Below the pieces are notes generated by a model. That model was not told the origin of the DNA. It saw only the letters and a program-made list of their open reading frames with translations, and did no database searches. A stretch of 64,000 bases of DNA, taken from Cytospora piceicola. Its lineage: Eukaryota > Ascomycota > Sordariomycetes > Diaporthales > Cytosporaceae. The translations under genes and the position numbers were made by a program. Shown here piece by piece: positions 56,251 to 64,000 of the stretch. Each line of letters begins with the position of its first letter. The stretch's first letter is position 1. The stretch covers positions 496,001-560,000 of the forward strand of contig JALQBC010000008.1 of assembly GCA_023375675.1 (NCBI GenBank), in the 5' to 3' direction.

Positions 56251-59200
56251 CAAACCTCCGTATCGATTGGAATGCAATAAGAACCTGTACCTTATATGGA
56301 TTCATTTCTATCGGATCACTTTCAAGTTCCTCCCAATTGCAACATACCTTCTTGAAAGTCACAATTTGACCGAAAAGCTTGCTGAGAAGCTCGTCCTCAA
56401 GACAATTCAGAGGCGGGAAGCTAGGTTGTCGGAGTAGTCAGGGCCAACAGATGTGCCTCGCTTCACGCGTCCATTTGTAATTTTGATGCTGGTATGGCTG
56501 AACTCTTTCAATCTAGCTGCGCTGATTGCTCCGCGTTAACCAGCCCCAATTGAGGCTGGCGCGGCGTCCTAGTTTGCTTAGTCGCAAACACGTGCTGAGG
56601 TACCATATCTCGAACAATCTTTCGTTAACACGCGTGACTGGCTCCGGTTATTCTGGAAAACGCGGCCTTATGATATTGATTGTTGCCAGGTTTCCGTCCT
56701 ATCATAGGACTTCAAAAGAGCCTCAATAATTTTCGCGGTCGCTATTTATGCGAGACTTGCTCGTATCTAGTGCTTCTTGGCCGAGGTCGACGCGTACGGG
56801 ACATAGGACGGAGAATGTGGGCCACACGCGTTTCCTGTCCGCCTCATGTCTCTTAATCTTACAATTGGAGGGATCCGCTATCAAGACGTTTCAGACTTAA
56901 CCAACCATGCCTCGACGTTTGGGGATATCCAAAACCGTCCCAAGAGAAAATTGTTGCTGGCTCCTAATGGCATTGCTCCACAATTGTGAGACTGGAAAGA
57001 CCAAGCGCGATAGACGGTCGCTTGCCCAGAGCGTGTGGCGGGATGCTAAAACAACTTCGACATATTCTATTCTTGGAACCACATCTCAAAGGCTCCAATT
57101 TGGTATCCCCATGGTGCTCCCAATACAGAGATTAGACCCGATCGATAACGGGAAAAAGGAGATGTAAGTTTGTTGCTGCTGACACTGGTGATCGAGGAGC
57201 CCGAAGTAAACACAACTACCCTAATGTGAACGGTCCAGGCGCATCTCGCCGGCGTTGTTCCCAGATGCCAGCTTTTCAACGTGATTTAGCTCTTGAACAA
57301 AATGTCATTCGGGGGCTGACTACTACTAGAAACTTCTCTCCGACATCTATTTTGACATATAGGTTACTGTATCTAAATAGTGAGGAATGTTCCGAAATCC
57401 AGTGGCACGGAAGAAAAACAAGGAACCTGCCCTTGGGTTCAGAGGTTTTAGAGGCTTACTGTTAGGTCTACTGATTCACATACAAATATAGACCTCGACG
57501 AGATGATTCCAATAATAGGTTTATCATTGTAAATCTAGCATAGTATATATAGTATTTAACTTGGAAAGGTAGGGCGGAAAGTCGCGAAACAGGCCCGGAT
57601 CGTGCAAATGCCCAGCACTTTGGAATCCTCGAACGCCGGTAACAGCGTTTACATGACCAAGAGCTGTGTTTGTATAGGACAATCAAACAAGTCCACGATT
57701 GCTGCTTAGCGTTCCAAGCTTTGCTGACGGAATGACAACCATTTGGCTATGTCTGGTTGAAGGAGGACAAATACAGGTCTGTTTCTAGTATAGCTCTGGG
57801 AGGCCGCCTCCTCCAATACTTGAATCCTCGTTTCATGATGCACACTTTATAGACCTGAGTCTCTTTCATTTGGGGCTTTTCGAGGCTACGCCTCCGGCCA
57901 CCTGGTCTGCTTCTGTACAATAGTGCCTTCAGTTGACTTATTCACATAAACTCATATTGAGCATATGATCGCGATCATAACAGGTCAGAAAGATGGAGCA
58001 CCTTCTCGGCACACTGGGTAAATGGTATTTTTGGACAATGAAGTCGACATCCAGAGTCTGATCGGGGTACAACAATATGGCCAAATCATTCCCGGCAAAA
58101 ATCTACTAGATTTATGGGCACTGGTGGATTTCAGTACCTATTCTCTTGGTTTCTGCAGATTTGGAAGCAGACTTCTGGAAGTTAACCCCGACCAAGTGTA
58201 ACTAGCACCTGTCGGGGGGGCCCAGGTCATCGGTTCGGTTATTGACATGAGCGTGGCAAGCTCGTTCCACTGCACTGGTCCCAATCAGACGAATATGCGT
58301 CAGATGGTCCCTCGCACCTACGCGAGAAAGATGCACTCTTCCGCGGTGCATGCATGTGTCGCATCATGACACACAGCGTTATTGGAGTACTGCATATGTT
58401 TCGTAACTTCATGTCGGTAGAGCAGTTTCTCAATCTAGTATGATCGGTAATTCTTAATCCCTGCAAGTAAGTCCTCAAGGTCCCGAGGTCCTGTCACACT
58501 CCGGAAGTAGGACTAGCAAATTACTGGTAAAGAGCAGACCACGTTTCTAACAAGAATCCATGTTATGTTCCCATGATGCTGCAATTGATCATTCGCCAAT
58601 TACCACTTACTAACATTCTTTGTTTTACCCCACGCTTTCGGATTTTGCCCTATATCCTTGTTCAAATACGCCAGGACGACAAATACGCCAGGACGACATT
58701 TGGACCAAGCGGCCGTTGGGCCATATACGACATCGGAATCACTGCCGCACTTGTAATATCCATATGTGGCGGGGTTCACCCCAGAACGCCTCGTGATGAA
58801 GGGATGCGTGAAACATATCTCGACAGTATTCTGCGTGGAGTCGGTTCCACATAACAGCTCACCACAAGGATCTTGGGGTATAGAGGGGGAAATCCGAGGG
58901 AGTGACAGAAGGAGTGTATCCTAGACAAATGTGCACTCGAATGGAAAAATGTCGCTTGATTGACATATGAACATTCTCCTATGCGATCAATTATCACTTG
59001 GACAGTGGAGCGCCACGATTAGGGGGCCACGACTGAAGCGGGTTCTCGAGAACTGCACATGTGGAGATGAATGGACATAACCTCAAATCGGAAAGCCGTA
59101 TTGCACAAAATACATACCTGAATGCTAAGTCTTCATTTCTTCCTCGGCCAAAGAAACAGCCAGAAACCGCATACGAGATTATCACACTCGAGCTGTATCA

Positions 59201-59820
59201 CAAGATGCAGCACTAATTCAACTATCCGACTGCATCTGCCCGCGATGGTCTCCGACCTGCTGAGTTCTTGATCCCCAAAATTCCGTCTTGACTTGGAACT
59301 GGCTTTGAAATTTTCACGACACGATTCAAACTACTCCGAATTTGACAGCTTCTAACCCTAACATTGAAGAGATTGTCTTTCTGGACCGCGCCTAACTCAA
59401 GAGCTAAAGGTGGAAAAAGGAGGCTACGTCGGTTCAACTGCCTTTCCGTCATGACTGGCACATCAATGCCATTGTTCCTGTCATGAGCCACAGAAACTTC
59501 GTGGACATGATTCGTCCTACCTTGAAAGGAATGTACAACATATCGCCAAGGATAAGTGCCAGCATTCCTTCCTGGGCCCACGCGACATCTTTCCGTCACA
59601 ATGAGATTGGCAAAGCTCCGAGACTTCCCTCACGAGTGTAAAAGCGTCCGCCTGTGAGATCAGGTGCGGCGGTCACTACCGGCGCCTCTTAGACTGATTC
59701 TCCACTTCCTTCAATACAAGCGTGGATATCGTAAAACAGAAAACTTCATGCATGGGAAGGTAACGTACCCTGGGGCACTGCTACCAGCGTAGTATCAACC
59801 TTTGGCGTCTTCAGAGATCA

Positions 59821-59827
59821 TATATAG
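59821..59827 (+). promoter_or_regulatory. TATA-like box of the GH2 gene
   Basis: TATATAG about 172 bp before the ATG at 59993. Confidence 0.35.
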
Positions 59828-59992
59828 TTATTGCCCGCTTCCTGCTTGCCTTAAAAAGTGACACTCGGAAACAAGGTGCACTGTTCGCTTCCTGGTGATG
59901 TTTTCCAGTATTCGTTCAATGTTGATAGCCCAACATACATTCGGCGCGCCATATGTAAAGTTTCACAGTCAAAGCCCACACAGCACATCAAC

Positions 59993-62256
59993 ATGTGTGC
60001 CCGGCTCCTACATACCCTATTGCTGCTGGTCACAGTTGTAAAATACACCCTAGCGGCAACATCCTTCGCCCCCTTCGCCAACAACACAAGACATAGTCCC
60101 GCCAATACGACAGCAGTGCCATACAAGGTCCAGGTTCCACCACTAGACACTCCTTGGACACACTTGGCTGGCCAGAACCCATGGCCAGACCACCCACGGC
60201 CGCAGCTCAAGCGACAGAGATGGCAGTCACTAAACGGTATATGGACATTCCAGTCAGCTGGCAACATGACCAGCGTCTCCGAGACCGACGTTCCACTTGC
60301 GCCCCTTGAACAGGAAACGCTCATCCCGAGCTGCATCGAAAGCGCGTTATCGGGCCTCCAGATCCTTGACACAATGTCTATGTGGTTCGCCACGACATTT
60401 GAGATACCACCAGCCTGGGAAGATCAACACGTACTTTTGAACCTCGAGGCCGTCGATTATGAGTCAACGATATTTATCAATGGAATCCAGGCGAGCTTCC
60501 ATAGAGGCGGTTACTCTAGGAATACCATCGATATAACGGATCTAATACAGTTCGATGAACCAAACGACCTGTAAGTTATCGCCTGGGAGGGCCCACTTCC
60601 ACCTCCCCTCCCTCCGGTCACTGAACCGCGACATGGATGCATTCGATATCGTAATAGCTAACTTCGAGGGTTGCGACGATCAGGAGAGTCTTTGTCTTTG
60701 ACCCCACTGATTTGCCTGGTTATGTTATCCCGATAGGAAAGCAAACCAAGAAACCCGAGCACATATTCTACAGGCCCTGCAGTGGCATCTGGCAGTCGGT
60801 GTGGCTCGAAAGCGCTCCTGAGATTCGCATTTCACAGCTTGATGTCAAGGCCTCCGCGGACGGAACAGTTCTAGTCGAGGTCCATAGCTCGGATAACGCC
60901 ACCGGGCTACCTGTGGTGATCACTGTACTCGACCAGGACGGCGGTCTCACAGCGCTAGAGACCGGAGGCACTGGCACTCCATTCACTGTTAGTGTTCCAT
61001 TTGCAAGGACATGGAGTCCAGACACCCCAAATTTGTACGATATAACTGTTATAATGGCAGATGATGAGGTCGATAGTTATACCGGCTTTAGAACAATTGG
61101 CAAAGGGATGGTTAATGACGTCCAGAGGCCGATGCTGAACGGGGAGTTCGTGTTTCAATTTGCCACCCTGGACCAGGGTTTCTGGCCTGATGGCATTTAT
61201 CTCGCTCCGACGTATGACGCGATGATTTTCGACTTGCAGGTACTGAAGGACCTTGGTTTCAACACGGTGCGGAAGCATGTAAGTATTTCAAGTGTCTTGA
61301 TATCGGTATGCATGGAACACAGCGGTGGCTAATCTTGCTTCGTATATGGACAGGTCAAAGTCGAACCAGACTTGTTCTATTACGCGTGCGATGTGATAGG
61401 ACTTATGGTTATCCAAGATATGCCATCCATGTCACCCCGAGTTCCGCTGCCAGATGAATCCCAGCAGGCTGAGTTTGAACGGCAGCTTGATGTGCTGGTC
61501 AACGAACACATGAGCTACCCCAGTATTGTAACCTGGGTAGGGTTCCCTTCAACTATGAGTTTAACTGAAGATCTGTTGGTATGACATACTGACGCGACCA
61601 TCTAGGTGGTGTACAACGAGGGCTGGGGTCAGATCCTGACACCACCTTACCCCGAGATAGCCATTGCAGATCGACTAAAACGCATCGACGGCACGAGACT
61701 CATCGACGCAACGTCGGGCTGGCATGACCATGGCGCTGGTGACTACTCCGATAACCACCATTATGCGAGTCCGCAGTGTGGAACGCCATTCTATTCCATT
61801 GAGTCGAGACCATACGATCAAGAGCGGATCGGAATTCAAGGCGAGTTCGGCGGGATTGGCTTGAATGTCTCCATTGAGCAGTGAGCTTACACTCCTGTCC
61901 GACCATCATGAGTACTGAAATATTTCACTAACTTTATACCAAGTCTGTGGAATGTCCAGGACGCAATCGATACCATCAACCAGACTTATGAGCTTAGCAT
62001 GGATAAAGAGGCATTTAACTACCGTGCGCATGATCTCTTTACCGAATATCGGGACCAGATTATTCAGTATGGCTGTAGCGCCGGCGTCTGGACACAGACC
62101 ACGGATGTTGAAGGAGAAGTCAACGGATTACTTACCTATGATCGCAGGGGTAAGCGGATGTATGCTGAGCAGTGGCGGGCTGATATACAGAGTCTATACG
62201 ATGCTGCGGCGGCAAGGGGTGGCTATAACAAGTCAAAGGAATCCAAGAGGGTCTAG
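59993..62256 (+). CDS. Secreted GH2 glycoside hydrolase (beta-galactosidase/glucuronidase superfamily)
   Basis: Five exons: 59993-60570, 60684-61278, 61354-61536, 61606-61880 and 61944-62256; 647 residues. Start ATG at 59993 gives a signal peptide (LLHTLLLLVTVVKYTLA). The sugar-binding jelly-roll domain contains RWQSLNGIWTFQ and VLLNLEAVDYESTIFINGIQ. The immunoglobulin-like domain follows (FYRPCSGIWQSVWLE ... FRTIGKGM). The TIM barrel has KHVKVEPDLFYYACDVIGLMVIQDMPS, the acid/base motif VVYNEGWGQ (NE) and the nucleophile in GIQGEFGGIGLNV. The acid/base motif is created by splicing at 61536/61606. Length is near that of fungal extracellular GH2 relatives. Exact sugar cannot be assigned. The gene stands alone. 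Confidence 0.9.
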
Positions 62257-63817
62257 ATATTTCCACCGCAGCAGAAGGGGGTGTTTTAGGAAGAGTGAGA
62301 ACATATCCACAACTATGATAGAATCTTCATGATCACAGATATCCCTTTCCTCCATGTCAAAATATCGTGAATTTCCTCCAACAAGCTACGGTGATCCTCC
62401 CTGCCATCAAGGAAGTGCAAGAAGCGCTGCTCCTCTGACCGCATGGTCACCAGGGCTCAGACATCTGCGCAAGAAACACCACTACGTCGTCCTGCTTGAC
62501 AAGAAATCCAAACAGTCCAAAGTGGCTGAGTCTTGTCCACCTCTCAGCTATGGAAGGAGACCGCAACTGCACGTTGGTGCTCGACGTATCCCACCACTAC
62601 CCCGGACCACAGCCCATGCATCCGGATCCACCTCGACTTTGGTCCACAGGACCACATTCTGCAGGTTGGAAGCTGTGTCGTAGCTGATCGCTAAGCCCTC
62701 GTGCGTTTGCCATCCGACAAGGAGTGTGAGATTGAAGCTTGAGAAGGTGGGGAGGCATAAAAGGGTAAACTATTGGGCACAGTCAACGCTGGCTGGCGGG
62801 GTGTCAGGGTGGTTCGCATCATTCACCAGCTTGTGGATCCCGTGCTTCGTGTGGGTGGCGGAGTTCGACGTTGGATCGGCCAATGTTCTTTCGAAGGGCG
62901 CAGAGCAATGCGAATCCCGCCTGATATGGTATGGCATGAAGTTTGCGATGGCCTTGGACAAGTTGAATTGGTGGGGATCGTTCTGGCTCTTTCTTCGATG
63001 GTACGTTTTCACTCGTCAAAATGAGCTCAGCTACTGCATTATCACCACCAAGTGGGGAAGTTCTGCAAAGAATGATGAACAATCCACAGTTTTCCAGTCT
63101 CAACATATATAAAGCGGTGGTAGTTGTGGGAGTTATATGGCTGTTTCAGTCTCGGAAGATACCTAGGTAGTTACTATTTTTAAAATTCCCAACCTAGGTA
63201 CCAAACATTGCAAAACCTAGGTAAGTACTGGAGTGCCTACCAACCTACCTAGGTACCTACTTACTTAAGTAGGTACCAGGTAGGTAGGTAGGTACTGTAG
63301 GTATATAGCTGAAGTATCAAACAGGAGCGTCAATGGCTATCCGGCCCGCAACAGTGGCTTACTGCAGACCTGCATACATAAAAGCACCTGGGCATGTAGA
63401 GGTGTACTTAAGTACCTGGGTACTTAGGTACCCAGGTAGCTAGGCCTACAGGTCCGTATAGTCTACGGGTACCAGGAAGACTGGTTCCAGGCACCTGGAT
63501 ATCATATTTCCAGGCACTTAGAGGTGACCTGAAATCCCTGGCAGCCCGGTATCTGCCGGAATACCTCCTTAAGTAGGTACCTAGGTACCTAGGTACTTAC
63601 TACCTGCGCCCCCGACTCCGAATCAATGGAACACCCCTTTAAGACTCCGGTCTGCATTTGAAGTTAGGAAGAGCCATAACCCAAGAAGAACGAACTGGGT
63701 TATTCTTCCTGCAACTCATTCGTGGCTGTGGCTGTAGTTTACCCACATATTAACCTCCGTTCACCAGTTTCATCTGCTGCTCACAATACTAACGGCCAAA
63801 CCACTTTGATCGCCTGC
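62257..63817. other. Spacer downstream of GH2, containing the palindrome-rich patch
   Basis: No supported gene at 62257-63150; the open frames at 62726-63112 overlap on both strands and have no family signal. 63155-63605 is a low-complexity zone (separate entry), followed by ~200 bp that should promote the gene at 63818. Confidence 0.4.
63155..63605. repeat. Dense TACCTAGGTA / GTACTTAAGTAC palindrome patch
   Basis: This interval is packed with overlapping self-complementary units: TACCTAGGTA at 63160, similar sites near 63193, 63216, 63247 and 63577-63590, plus ACTTAAGT and GGTACC cores. Both strands look alike, so strand is not meaningful. It sits just upstream of a gene start. Confidence 0.8.
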
Positions 63818-64000
63818 ATGGCTGGTAACAAGATGGAACCATTCGACCCCCTGCCAATGGATTGTGACGAGACTGTCGACGTCGATTTCCCTACTGCCGA
63901 CCAAGATCCGATTGACAGCTCAATTGGATACTGCCAGTTGCGAAGCGGTCGCCGAATCGTTAAGGCTAAGCACGAGAAATCGCGTTGTGGCGTGCGAAAG
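63818..64000 (+). CDS. Hypothetical protein, 5' end only (cut by window edge)
   Basis: An ATG at 63818 opens a frame of 61 codons without a stop to the end of the window. The visible part is acidic (FDPLPMDCDETVDVDFPTAD) then turns basic (LRSGRRIVKAKHEKSRCGVRK). The base composition is coding-like, and the palindrome-rich zone lies directly upstream. No family can be named from this fragment; the later part could be a nuclear or chromatin protein, but that is a guess. Confidence 0.5.
   Translation, partial: MAGNKMEPFDPLPMDCDETVDVDFPTADQDPIDSSIGYCQLRSGRRIVKAKHEKSRCGVRK

Larger units (their letters stand above)
55105..59992. other. Long spacer with probable gene relics
   Basis: 4.9 kb. The left end holds the promoter of the giant wall protein gene. 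A possible decayed F-box-type gene (55520-56250) has a separate entry. 56400-59850 has many short frames, all broken, and no exon chain. TATATA at 59821 is the likely TATA box of the GH2 gene. Confidence 0.4.

Noticed and set aside
59858..59992. Longer N-terminus for the GH2 enzyme
   Set aside because: It has no ATG start and would bury the signal peptide 45 residues into the protein.
62726..63112. A gene downstream of the GH2 enzyme
   Set aside because: Both strands are open over the same interval and neither product shows a motif or family resemblance.

Overview
This window comes from the nuclear genome of a filamentous ascomycete (Pezizomycotina; a Eurotiales-like fungus is plausible but not proven). 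Almost every recognisable gene is broken by short GT-AG introns of about 45-90 bp. Gene families are typical of moulds: a highly reducing polyketide synthase, an FSH1 hydrolase, a Rhodopsin_dom 7-TM protein, a DHA2 transporter, a pepsin-like protease, a GMC oxidase, a GH18 chitinase, an AA9 LPMO, a GH2 glycosidase and STAND/AAA proteins. Genes are sparse and separated by long AT-richer spacers. All exon models below were built by eye from splice motifs and reading-frame continuity.

Left part (1-18440): a secondary-metabolite locus. It holds an FAD monooxygenase (-), a 105-bp tandem repeat, a 7-TM protein (+), a small FSH1-type serine hydrolase (+), a 14-TM-type MFS exporter (-) and a 2520-residue highly reducing PKS (+; KS-AT-DH-MT-ER-KR-ACP, no release domain). 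The exporter and PKS are divergent and share a ~1.08-kb promoter carrying a 99-bp duplicated module with an exact CTGCAT-N-ATGCAG palindrome. The coherent reading is: PKS builds a reduced chain, the LovG-like FSH1 hydrolase frees it, the monooxygenase oxidises it, and the MFS protein exports it. No pathway transcription factor is seen; the cluster may continue to the left of the window.

Middle (18441-46179): gene-poor. It has a small charged protein (21985), a secreted aspartic protease (24171-25573), a broken Myb-like gene (~26.7-27.4 kb), a secreted GMC oxidoreductase (29342), a decayed AAA ATPase (31832-34550) divergent from a STAND-like protein (34779), a Myb/SANT-like nuclear protein (36302-37652), a GH18 chitinase and an AA9 lytic polysaccharide monooxygenase.

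Right part (46180-64000): an intronless 8.9-kb gene for a giant Ser/Thr/Ala-rich wall or adhesin-like protein with a PAN/apple-like module, then a ~4.9-kb spacer with what look like gene relics, a secreted GH2 glycosidase, a dense patch of TACCTAGGTA-type palindromes, and the start of a gene cut by the window edge. A 12-bp perfect palindrome (TACCCTAGGGTA) occurs five times across the window, far above chance.
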